Shown one piece after another: positions 34,653-42,268 of a stretch of 64,000 nucleotides of DNA. Positions within the stretch are counted from its first letter, which is position 1, and each line of letters opens with the position of its first letter. Origin of the DNA: Antarctobacter albus (GTDB lineage: Bacteria > Pseudomonadota > Alphaproteobacteria > Rhodobacterales > Rhodobacteraceae); contig NZ_FMZI01000018.1 in NCBI RefSeq assembly GCF_900101505.1, positions 1 through 64,000 on the forward strand, written 5' to 3'. The notes beneath the pieces were generated by a model. It was given only the letters and a program-made list of their open reading frames with translations. It made no database searches and was not told the DNA's origin. Made by a program: the position numbers and the translations under genes.

Positions 34653-35378
34653 ATGATCGAGGTTCAGACCACCGGCCACCCCGGTCTCTACGAGGTGCAT
34701 GTGTCCGGCGTCGTGAGCGACACGGACTATGCACAGACGCTTGTCCCCGCGCTCGAGGCCGCCATCGAGGAACACGAAAGGATTCGCGTCCTGGTGATCT
34801 TCGGCCCGGATTTCCGGGATTTCACCCTTGGCGCCCTGTTCGACGATGCGCGCATGGGCCTGCGCCACTGGCGCGGCTTCGACCGGCTGGCCGTGGTGAC
34901 GGACAAACCCTGGATTCGCCGCGCCGTCACCGGCCTGTCGGTGCTGATGCCCTGCCCGGTCCGGGTCTTTCCGTTGGAACAGGCCGAGGACGCCCGGCGC
35001 TGGATGTCCGAATCCCTGGGCGCCATTCACCAGGTCGACCTCGGCGACGGCGTCCTGCACATCCAGCTGCGCGGCCAGCTCGACAGCGCAATCTACGCCG
35101 CCGAATCCGGCGATCTGGATGCCTTCATCCGCGCCAACGACCGCTTTCGCCTGTTGATCGACGCGCGCGATTTCGACGGATGGCAGGGCCTTGGCGCGCT
35201 GTTCGAACACCTCAAGGTGGTGCGCGACCATTACCGCCTGATCGACCGCGCGGCGATAGTCGGCAACGCCGCCTGGCAACGGCTGGGGGAACGGGCGCTG
35301 CGCACGCTCAGCGGCGCCGATACCCGCTTCTTCACCGCCGACGAGTTCGAGACGGCAAAGGTCTGGATCAAGGGCTGA
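34653..35378 (+). CDS. Tandem SpoIIAA-like (STAS/SEC14) domain protein
   Basis: 241 residues made of two copies of the SpoIIAA-like domain: residues 1-120 (VLVIFGPDFRDFTLGALFDDARMGLRHWRGFDRLAVVTD) and 125-241 (LLIDARDFDGWQGLGALFEHLKVVRDHYRLIDRAAIVGN). The usual bacterial protein is a single domain of about 120 residues, so this is a duplication-fusion. The family folds like STAS/CRAL-TRIO proteins and may bind lipids; function unknown. GGAGG site before the ATG. Confidence 0.85.
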   Translation: MIEVQTTGHPGLYEVHVSGVVSDTDYAQTLVPALEAAIEEHERIRVLVIFGPDFRDFTLGALFDDARMGLRHWRGFDRLAVVTDKPWIRRAVTGLSVLMPCPVRVFPLEQAEDARRWMSESLGAIHQVDLGDGVLHIQLRGQLDSAIYAAESGDLDAFIRANDRFRLLIDARDFDGWQGLGALFEHLKVVRDHYRLIDRAAIVGNAAWQRLGERALRTLSGADTRFFTADEFETAKVWIKG

Positions 35379-35474
35379 GCGGGCACTCCGGCGCCGTCTT
35401 GGCAGACCGGCCAACGGACCCAAGCCGCGCAAGGGATTTCGTGCGACCGTCCCGCGGGCCCCGCAGTCCCCGGC

Positions 35475-36872
35475 CTATTCGGCCGGGACGCCCATGTGCC
35501 CTTCGGCCTTGAGCTGCTCCAGCGCCTCGTCCAGGCTCTTGCGCGCCCGTTCGACCAGCGTGTCGATCTCGTCCTTCGAGATCACCAGCGGCGGAGAGAT
35601 CACCATGCGGTCATAGACATGGCGCATGATCAGGTTGTTGGCGAAACAGCGTTCGCGGCAGATCAGCCCGGCGGTGCCCGGTTCGGCAAAGGGCGCACGC
35701 GTCACCTTGTCCGGGGTCAGGGCAAGGCTGCCCATCATGCCGACGATCTTGACCTCACCCACCAGCGGGTGATCCGCCAGGCTTTCGAAGCGCTCCTTCA
35801 GATAGGGCGCGGTCTCGTCCCGCACGCGGTCGACGATGCCCTCTTCTTCGAGGATGCGCAGGTTTTCCAGCGCCACGGCACAGGCGACCGGGTGGCCGGA
35901 ATAGGTGTAACCGTGGTTGAACTCGGTGTTCTCGATCACCTTGGCCACGTCGTCCGTGACGATAGAGGCGCCGATCGGTTGATACCCCGAAGACAGGCCC
36001 TTGGCGACGGTCATGATGTCGGGCTGAATGTCATAGGTCTGGCTGCCGAACCAGTTGCCGGTGCGGCCAAAGCCACAGATCACCTCGTCCACGATTAGCA
36101 GGATGCCGTATTTCTTCGCGATGCGCTGGATCTCGGGCCAGTAGGTATCGGGCGGGACGATGACGCCACCAGCGCCCTGGATCGGTTCGGCGATGAAGGC
36201 GGCGACCTTCTCGGGGCCGATTTCCAGGATCGCGGTTTCCAGCGCCTGCGCGCGTTCAAGGCCGAATGCCTCGGGCGTGGCATAGCCGCCTTCGCTCCAC
36301 CAGTTCGGCTGGTCGATGTGGTGGATGCCCGGGATCGGCATTCCGCCCTGCGCGTGCATTCCCTTCATGCCGCCCAGGCTGCCCGAGCCCACGGAGGACC
36401 CGTGGTAGGCATTCCACCGGGAAATCACCACCTGGCGTTCCGGCTGGCCCTTTTCCTGCCAGTAGGTCCGCACCAGCCGCAGGTTGGTGTCGTTCGCCTC
36501 CGACCCCGAAGAGGCAAAGAAGACGTGGTTCAGGTCGCCCGGCGCCAGTTCCGCCAGCTTGGCCGCCAGGTTCAGCGCCGGCACATGGGTGGTCTGGAAG
36601 AAGGTGTTGTAAAAGGGCAGTTCCAGCATCTGCCGATGCGCTGCATCGGCCAGTTCGCTGCGGCCGTAGCCGATGTTCACGCACCACAGGCCCGCCATCC
36701 CGTCCAGGATGCGGTTGCCGTCGCTGTCGGTCAGCCAGCAGCCCTCGGCCCGGGTCACGACCCGCGCACCCTTTTCGGCCAGCCCGGCCCCGTGGGTGAA
36801 GGGATGCAGGTGATGCGCGGCGTCCAGCGCCTGCAGTTCGGCGGTGGGCGAATTGGGGGTAAGCAGGGTCAT
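35475..36872 (-). CDS. Class III aminotransferase, probably putrescine/beta-alanine-pyruvate type
   Basis: 465-residue PLP-dependent omega-aminotransferase. PLP lysine lies in MTVAKGLSSGYQPIGA; LLIVDEVICGFGRTG and SSGSEANDTNLRL are cofactor motifs. The closest relatives by motif are SpuC-type putrescine-pyruvate aminotransferases, and the neighbours (polyamine ABC transporter, PuuB-like oxidase) support a polyamine substrate. ATG 36872 has a GGAGG site; an upstream in-frame extension has none. Two GTAC-centred palindromes lie 190-235 bases upstream and may control it through the GntR protein. Confidence 0.88.
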   Translation of the reverse strand: MTLLTPNSPTAELQALDAAHHLHPFTHGAGLAEKGARVVTRAEGCWLTDSDGNRILDGMAGLWCVNIGYGRSELADAAHRQMLELPFYNTFFQTTHVPALNLAAKLAELAPGDLNHVFFASSGSEANDTNLRLVRTYWQEKGQPERQVVISRWNAYHGSSVGSGSLGGMKGMHAQGGMPIPGIHHIDQPNWWSEGGYATPEAFGLERAQALETAILEIGPEKVAAFIAEPIQGAGGVIVPPDTYWPEIQRIAKKYGILLIVDEVICGFGRTGNWFGSQTYDIQPDIMTVAKGLSSGYQPIGASIVTDDVAKVIENTEFNHGYTYSGHPVACAVALENLRILEEEGIVDRVRDETAPYLKERFESLADHPLVGEVKIVGMMGSLALTPDKVTRAPFAEPGTAGLICRERCFANNLIMRHVYDRMVISPPLVISKDEIDTLVERARKSLDEALEQLKAEGHMGVPAE

Positions 36873-36904
36873 GCGCGGCCTCCGGATAATGGTCGGGCGC
36901 AGAA

Positions 36905-36917
36905 TATGATCAAATTT
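36905..36917. promoter_or_regulatory. TATGATCAAATTT motif before the aminotransferase gene
   Basis: TATGATCAAATTT, 33 bases upstream of the aminotransferase start; an almost identical TATGATCAAAATTT occurs 46 bases before the binding-protein gene (37961). Shared upstream elements of two polyamine genes suggest a common regulator site, or promoter -10 sequence. Not identified. Confidence 0.4.
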
Positions 36918-37061
36918 CTGGAAGTCAATCGAATCAGGTTGCGCAAGCCCCGTGTTGCGCGGCCAGTGGCAAGGGTGCCTTTGCGCAGCAAAGGTCACCA
37001 GCGACCACCCTCCATGCCAGACGCAGCCCCCGGTCAGGCAAGGTTAACGATCCCCTGCCGG

Positions 37062-37107
37062 TTTGTACAAAATGCTGAAATCGCCGTACGTTTTGTACAA
37101 AACGTAC
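37062..37107. promoter_or_regulatory. Double palindromic operator, likely for the GntR regulator
   Basis: Two GTAC-centred palindromes: TTTGTACAAA at 37062-37071 and a perfect 22-bp palindrome at 37086-37107 (arms GTACGTTTT and AAAACGTAC around GTAC). Their centres are 30 bp apart, about three helical turns, so two dimers could bind the same face. TTGTACAA is a common operator core for FadR-type GntR proteins, one of which is encoded next door. The rest of the 36873-37206 interval holds no gene. Confidence 0.7.
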
Positions 37108-37206
37108 AGACTGACCGGTTCAGTTTCCAGCACCCGGACAGCGCCTTGCGGGACGGCGGGCGGGGCGATCTGCGCATCGCGCAGGAGCGTCCGAACGGCG
37201 CCCCGC

Positions 37207-37869
37207 TCAGAGGCTTTGCAGGATCATCTCCATCCCCTGCGCCACGTCCTGCTCGATCGCCCGCGCCGCCGCGGCACCGTCCCGCACCTCCAGCGCGCGC
37301 ACCAGGTCCTTGTGGCAATCCGGCAGGTGACGGGTCCCCATCTGGCCACAGACCACCCGCAGCGACGGTCCGAACCGCAGCCAGAGCGACTCTGTCAGCG
37401 CCTTCATCACGGGCGCCTGGGCGGTGTCATTCAACACGGAATGAAAGGCATGATTCTCGCGCAGGTAGCCCTCTATGTCGCCCCGCAGGATCGCCCGGTC
37501 CAGCCGCGCGTCGATCTCCACCAGCCGCGCCACCTCCTCCGGCCCGGCCCGGCCCGCTGCCCGGACCGCCAGCCGAGGCTCCAGCGCCAGCCGCGCCTCG
37601 GTCAGCTCTTCCAGGGCCGCCGCCCCCAGCACCGGCACCTCGATCCGCCGGTTCCCCAGCGCCTGCAACGCCCCCTCGGCCGTCAACCGCCGGATCGCCT
37701 CGCGCACCGGCGTCATCCCGGCCCCCAACCGCTCCACAAGCCCCTGGATCGTCACCGGCTCCCCCGGCGCCAGCGTCCCGAACAGCACCGCCTCGCGCAG
37801 ATTGCGGTACACCTGTTCATGGGCCGGCATCCCCGCTTGCGTCCGTGCCTCTGCCGCATTTTCCGCCAT
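37207..37869 (-). CDS. GntR-family transcriptional regulator (FadR/FCD type)
   Basis: 220 residues. The N-terminal winged helix-turn-helix is seen in AHEQVYRNLREAVLFGTLAPGEPVTIQGLVERLGAGMTPVREAIRRLTAEGAL; the C-terminal FCD ligand domain has LTEARLALEPRLA, NHAFHSVLN and a late HKDLVRALEVRD, which can bind a metal and small acid. I chose ATG 37869 over an ATG 33 bases upstream because only the former has G-rich ribosome-site sequence at the right distance. Placed between the aminotransferase and transporter genes, it probably controls polyamine uptake and use. Confidence 0.88.
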   Translation of the reverse strand: MAENAAEARTQAGMPAHEQVYRNLREAVLFGTLAPGEPVTIQGLVERLGAGMTPVREAIRRLTAEGALQALGNRRIEVPVLGAAALEELTEARLALEPRLAVRAAGRAGPEEVARLVEIDARLDRAILRGDIEGYLRENHAFHSVLNDTAQAPVMKALTESLWLRFGPSLRVVCGQMGTRHLPDCHKDLVRALEVRDGAAAARAIEQDVAQGMEMILQSL

Positions 37870-37960
37870 CGCCGTCCCCCCGGGCCACACCGTTTTCGCC
37901 ATCCCTTGCGCAGGACAGCAGGCCGTGGAAACATCGCCGAAGTTGCACGACAGCGCAACT

Positions 37961-37974
37961 TATGATCAAAATTT
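37961..37974. promoter_or_regulatory. TATGATCAAAATTT motif before the polyamine binding-protein gene
   Basis: TATGATCAAAATTT, 46 bases before the ATG at 38020, the counterpart of the motif at 36905. TATGAT could also serve as a -10 element. Just upstream, GTTGC and GCAAC form a short inverted repeat (37942-37959). Confidence 0.4.
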
Positions 37975-38019
37975 GGGGACGGGGCGCGAAAGACCCCCGC
38001 CACCAACCGGGAGAATAAC

Positions 38020-39105
38020 ATGACCAAGACACTTGTGACGATGACGGCGTCCCTTGCGCTGGCGGCCGGGATGGCTGCCGCCGAGGAGGTGCGCGTCTAC
38101 AACTGGTCTGACTACATCGACGAAAGCCTGCTGGAGAAATTCGAGCAGGACACCGGCTATGAGCTGGTCTACGACGTCTTCGACAGCAACGAGGTCCTGG
38201 AGACCAAGATGCTGGCAGGCGGCTCGGGCTATGACGTGGTGGTGCCCACCGGCACCTTCCTGCAGCGCCAGATCATGGCCGGCGCCTTCCAGAAGCTGGA
38301 CAAGTCCAAGCTGCCCAACATCGACAACATGTGGGACGTGATCGCGGACCGGACGGCCAAGTACGACCCCGGCAACGAATACGCGATCAACTACATGTGG
38401 GGCACCACCGGCCTCGGCGTGAACGAGGCCAAGGTCAAGGAAATCCTGGGCGACGACGCGCCCGTTACCTCCTGGGACCTGATCTTCAAGCCCGAGAACG
38501 CGGAGAAGCTGGCGGAATGCGGCATCCACATGCTGGACGCCCCGGCAGAGATGATCCCTGCCGCGCTGAACTACATCGGCGAAGATCCGGACAGCCACGA
38601 TCCGGACGTGATCGCCCGCGCCGAAGAGGTGCTGATGCCGATCCGCCCCTACATCCAGAAATTCCACAGCTCGGAATACATCAACGCGCTGGCCAACGGC
38701 GACATCTGCGTGGCCGTGGGCTGGTCCGGTGACGTGCTGCAGGCGCGCGACCGCGCGGCCGAGGCCGACAACGGCGTGGTCATCAGCTACTATGCCCCGG
38801 ACGAGGGCGCGCAGATGTGGTTCGACCAGATGGCGATTCCGGTCGATGCGCCGAACCCCGAGGGCGCCCATGCCTTCCTGAACTTCATCATGGATGCGCA
38901 GAACATGGCGGCGGCGTCGAACTACGTTTACTACGCCAACGGCAACAAGGCTGCGCAGGAATACCTGGCCGAGGACGTGATCGGCGATCCGGCGATCTAC
39001 CCGGATGCCGCGGCGCTGGACAACACCTTTACCACCACGCCCTTCCCACCGCGCGTGCAACGCACCGTGACGCGCCTGTGGACCAAGATCAAATCGGGCA
39101 CCTGA
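38020..39105 (+). CDS. potF: Polyamine ABC transporter substrate-binding protein
   Basis: 361-residue periplasmic binding protein with a signal peptide (residues 1-20, ending AAA) and the PotD/PotF fold: EEVRVYNWSDYIDESLLEKFEQDTGYELVYDVFDSNEVLETKML is the signature opening, with the ligand-binding aromatic and acidic residues in NWSDYID and YMWGTTG. It captures putrescine or spermidine for the downstream transporter. GGGAGAA ribosome site. A strong hairpin separates it from the ATPase gene, as expected where binding protein is made in excess. Confidence 0.93.
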   Translation: MTKTLVTMTASLALAAGMAAAEEVRVYNWSDYIDESLLEKFEQDTGYELVYDVFDSNEVLETKMLAGGSGYDVVVPTGTFLQRQIMAGAFQKLDKSKLPNIDNMWDVIADRTAKYDPGNEYAINYMWGTTGLGVNEAKVKEILGDDAPVTSWDLIFKPENAEKLAECGIHMLDAPAEMIPAALNYIGEDPDSHDPDVIARAEEVLMPIRPYIQKFHSSEYINALANGDICVAVGWSGDVLQARDRAAEADNGVVISYYAPDEGAQMWFDQMAIPVDAPNPEGAHAFLNFIMDAQNMAAASNYVYYANGNKAAQEYLAEDVIGDPAIYPDAAALDNTFTTTPFPPRVQRTVTRLWTKIKSGT

Positions 39106-39115
39106 GCCCAAATCC

Positions 39116-39140
39116 GGACCGCGTCCCAAGGGCGCGGTCC
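39116..39140 (+). terminator. Intercistronic hairpin between binding protein and ATPase genes
   Basis: GGACCGCG (39116-39123) pairs with CGCGGTCC (39133-39140) around a 9-base loop, 10 bases after the binding-protein stop. No T-run: more likely an mRNA-stabilising or attenuating structure than a full terminator. Confidence 0.55.
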
Positions 39141-39162
39141 GCCTTCTGCGTGGTGACTTATC

Positions 39163-40563
39163 ATGGCCGAATCCGTCTTTGCCCCCTGGAATGATCCAGA
39201 GGCGAAACCCCTCATCCAGTTCAAGGGCGTGACCAAGCGTTTCGGCGATTTCACCGCCATCGACGACCTCACCCAGAACATCTACGAACGCGAATTCTTT
39301 GCCCTGCTCGGGCCGTCGGGCTGCGGCAAGACCACCCTGATGCGCATGCTGGCCGGGTTCGAGGAACCCACCGAAGGCCAGATCCTGCTGAACGGCGTCG
39401 ATATCGGCCATGTTCCTCCGAACAAGCGGGCAGTGAACATGATGTTCCAGAGCTACGCCCTGTTCCCGCACCTCTCGGTCTACGACAACATTGCCTTTGG
39501 CCTGCGCCGCGAGAAAAAGCCCAAGGACGAGATCCACGCGCGGGTGAAGGAAATGCTGCGGTTGACGCGGCTTGACCGGTTTGCGCAACGCAAACCGCAC
39601 CAGATTTCCGGCGGTCAGCGTCAGCGCGTCGCCCTGGCCCGCAGCCTGGCCAAGGCGCCAAAGCTCCTGCTGCTCGACGAACCGCTGGGCGCGCTCGACA
39701 AGAAACTGCGCGAGGAAACGCAGTTCGAGCTGATGGACATCCAGGAAAAGACCGGCACCACCTTCATCATCGTCACCCATGACCAGGAAGAGGCGATGAC
39801 CGTGGCCAGCCGGGTCGCGGTGATGGACGAGGGCCGCATTGTCCAGGTGGCGACGCCCGACGTGATCTACGAGGCGCCGAATTCGGTCTATGTCGCGGAT
39901 TTCATCGGCGATGTGAACCTGATCCGCGGCACGGCGCGGGCCCGGCCGACGGACACCCCACCCGAAACGGTGGCCAAGCCGGAACCAGAGCCGAAACCGG
40001 CGCCCGCGCCCAGGGAAACGGCCAGCGCCCCCGCGCCCGAACGCGCCGCACCGCAGCCCAACACCCTTGGCCGGGCCTTGCATGACAAGCTGCTCAGCCC
40101 AATCTTCGGCAAATGGCTCGAGGATGAGCCGCGCCGCCTGCCGCCGCCCACAGCCCCCGAGGCGCCAAGGGCCGCCGCCCCCGAGACAACGGCCCCGTCC
40201 CCTCAACCACAGGATATTCCGCCCGGCGGTCTGGAAATCGACTGGTCCGAGGGGCAGGCAGCAATCATTGCGGCGAACGGCGATCCCGCGCTTGACGGCG
40301 AAAAGGTCGTCCTGGCGCTGCGCCCCGAAAAGCTGGGAATTGCCAAGACCCGCCCACAAGCTCCGAACACGCTGAAAGGCAAGGTCATCGACATCGCCTA
40401 CCTCGGCAATATCTCGACCTATCACGTCGAGATCGAGGGCGGCGTCATGGTCAAGGCACAGGCCGCCAACACACGCCGCATCGCGCGCCGTGACATCACC
40501 TGGGAAGACGAGGTCTGGCTGAGCTTCACCGCCACCGCCGGCGTCGTCCTGAAGGACGAATGA
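39163..40563 (+). CDS. potA: Polyamine ABC transporter ATPase with long Pro/Ala-rich insert
   Basis: 466 residues, about 100 longer than usual. Walker A GPSGCGKTT (50-58), ABC signature SGGQRQR (149-155), Walker B LLLLDEP (168-174) and switch His205 are intact. The regulatory TOBE domain resumes at about residue 379 (KVVLALRPEKLGIAK). Between residues 258 and 358 there is an insert rich in Pro, Ala and Glu with a short predicted helical piece (TLGRALHDKLLSPIFGKWLEDE). The frame is continuous, so this is not a frameshift. Energises PotB/PotC-type permeases encoded next. Start ATG 39163 lacks a strong ribosome site. Confidence 0.9.
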   Translation: MAESVFAPWNDPEAKPLIQFKGVTKRFGDFTAIDDLTQNIYEREFFALLGPSGCGKTTLMRMLAGFEEPTEGQILLNGVDIGHVPPNKRAVNMMFQSYALFPHLSVYDNIAFGLRREKKPKDEIHARVKEMLRLTRLDRFAQRKPHQISGGQRQRVALARSLAKAPKLLLLDEPLGALDKKLREETQFELMDIQEKTGTTFIIVTHDQEEAMTVASRVAVMDEGRIVQVATPDVIYEAPNSVYVADFIGDVNLIRGTARARPTDTPPETVAKPEPEPKPAPAPRETASAPAPERAAPQPNTLGRALHDKLLSPIFGKWLEDEPRRLPPPTAPEAPRAAAPETTAPSPQPQDIPPGGLEIDWSEGQAAIIAANGDPALDGEKVVLALRPEKLGIAKTRPQAPNTLKGKVIDIAYLGNISTYHVEIEGGVMVKAQAANTRRIARRDITWEDEVWLSFTATAGVVLKDE

Positions 40564-41453
40564 TGCGCCGCGCCGTCCTGATCGCCGTTCCCTACCTCTG
40601 GCTGCTGGCCCTTTTCCTGGTGCCCTTCATCATCGTCCTGAAGATCTCTCTTTCGGACATCGCGCTGGCCCGCCCGCCCTACGCGCCGCAGCTGGACCTG
40701 AACGAAGGCTGGGCCGGGATACGGGCCTTCTTTGCCGGGCTGGACTTCGAGAACTTCACCTTCCTGACCACCGACGACCTCTACTGGAAGGCCTATCTCA
40801 GTTCTGTCCGCATCGCCGCCGTTGCCACGCTCTGCACCCTGCTGGTGGGCTATCCGATTGCCTACGGCATGGCCCGCGCGCCGCATGAATGGCGCCCGAC
40901 GCTGCTGATGCTGGTGATCCTGCCGTTCTGGACCAGCTTCCTGATCCGGGTCTATTCCTGGATCGGCATCCTGTCGACCGAGGGTGTCTTGAACCAGTTC
41001 CTGATGGGCATCGGCCTGATCGGTGAACCGCTGACGATCCTGAACACCAACACCGCCGTCTACATCGGCATCGTCTACACCTACCTGCCCTTCATGATCC
41101 TGCCGATCTACTCGGCGCTGGAAAAGATGGACGAAAGCCTGCTGGAGGCGGCAGAGGACCTGGGCTCGTCCCGGCTCGCCGCCTTCTGGCTGGTGACGAT
41201 CCCACTGTCGCGCAATGGCATCGTGGCAGGCTGTTTCCTGGTCTTCATCCCCTCCATCGGTGAATTCGTGATCCCCTCGCTCTTGGGCGGGTCGGATACG
41301 CTGATGATCGGCAAGGTGCTGTGGGAAGAGTTCTTCTCGAACCGCGACTGGCCGGTGGCCAGCGCCGTGGCCGTGGTGCTGCTCTTGATCCTGATCATCC
41401 CGATCGTGCTGTTCCAGCGGTCCGAGGAAAAGGCGCGGGAGGCCGGACGATGA
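40560..41453 (+). CDS. potB: Polyamine ABC transporter permease (PotB/PotH type)
   Basis: 297 residues with six membrane helices and the permease EAA-type loop EKMDESLLEAAEDLGSSRLAAFWLVTIPLSRNGI that docks on the ATPase. Start overlaps the ATPase stop. First of the two paired permeases. Confidence 0.92.
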   Translation: MMRRAVLIAVPYLWLLALFLVPFIIVLKISLSDIALARPPYAPQLDLNEGWAGIRAFFAGLDFENFTFLTTDDLYWKAYLSSVRIAAVATLCTLLVGYPIAYGMARAPHEWRPTLLMLVILPFWTSFLIRVYSWIGILSTEGVLNQFLMGIGLIGEPLTILNTNTAVYIGIVYTYLPFMILPIYSALEKMDESLLEAAEDLGSSRLAAFWLVTIPLSRNGIVAGCFLVFIPSIGEFVIPSLLGGSDTLMIGKVLWEEFFSNRDWPVASAVAVVLLLILIIPIVLFQRSEEKAREAGR

Positions 41454-42268
41454 GACGTTTCAGCTGGTTCAACGCCACCTCGCTGACCCTGGGTTTTGCC
41501 TTTCTCTACCTGCCGATGATCCTGCTGGTGGTCTATTCCTTCAACGAAAGCCGGCTGGTGACGGTCTGGGCCGGCTTCTCGACCAAGTGGTACGGCGAAC
41601 TGCTGCAGAACGAGGAATTCCTCGACGCCGCCTGGGTCACGCTCAAGGTCGCCTTCTTTTCCTCGACCATCGCCACGGTGCTGGGCACGATGGCGGCCTA
41701 CGTGATGATCCGCGCGGGCCGCTTTCCGGGGCGGACGCTGTTTTCCGGCATGATCTACGCGCCGCTTGTCATGCCGGAAGTCATCACCGGCCTGTCGCTC
41801 TTGCTGTTGTTCATCGGAATCGGGCTGGACCGGGGCGTGCTAACCGTGGTGCTGGCCCATACGACCTTTTCCATGTGCTACGTCTCGGTCGTGGTCTCGT
41901 CACGGCTCAGCACCTTTGACCAGGCGCTGGAAGAGGCGGCGCTGGATCTTGGCGCCTCGCCCTTCGAAAGCTTTACCCTGATCACCCTGCCGATCATCGC
42001 GCCCGCCGTGATCTCGGGCTGGCTGCTGGCCTTTACCCTGTCGCTCGACGATCTGGTGATCGCCAGCTTCACCACCGGGCCGGGTGCCACGACCCTGCCG
42101 ATCAAGGTCTTCTCCGCCGTCCGGCTGGGGGTCTCGCCGGAAATCAACGCGCTCTCCACCCTGCTTATCAGCATCGTGACCGTGGGTGTCATCACCGCCT
42201 CGCTGGTGTCGAAACGCGCGGCGGTCCAGCGCCGGCGCGAGGAACAGGCCGCGCAGCGCACCGCGTGA
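41450..42268 (+). CDS. potC: Polyamine ABC transporter permease (PotC/PotI type)
   Basis: 272 residues, six membrane helices; EAA loop TFDQALEEAALDLGASPFESFTLITLPIIAPAV. ATG 41450 overlaps the previous stop by 4 bp (ATGA). Second permease; overlaps the next gene too (GTGA). Confidence 0.92.
   Translation: MRRFSWFNATSLTLGFAFLYLPMILLVVYSFNESRLVTVWAGFSTKWYGELLQNEEFLDAAWVTLKVAFFSSTIATVLGTMAAYVMIRAGRFPGRTLFSGMIYAPLVMPEVITGLSLLLLFIGIGLDRGVLTVVLAHTTFSMCYVSVVVSSRLSTFDQALEEAALDLGASPFESFTLITLPIIAPAVISGWLLAFTLSLDDLVIASFTTGPGATTLPIKVFSAVRLGVSPEINALSTLLISIVTVGVITASLVSKRAAVQRRREEQAAQRTA

Noticed and set aside
39116-39140. Possibility that the binding-protein hairpin fully separates two operons
   Set aside because: It lacks a T-run, and the ATPase and permease genes downstream clearly belong to the same transporter with no promoter visible, so a partial or stabilising role is more likely.
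37966-40425. An 819-codon open frame on the minus strand
   Set aside because: Antisense of the polyamine binding-protein and ATPase genes; the composition is His/Asp/Val-rich and no family is recognisable.
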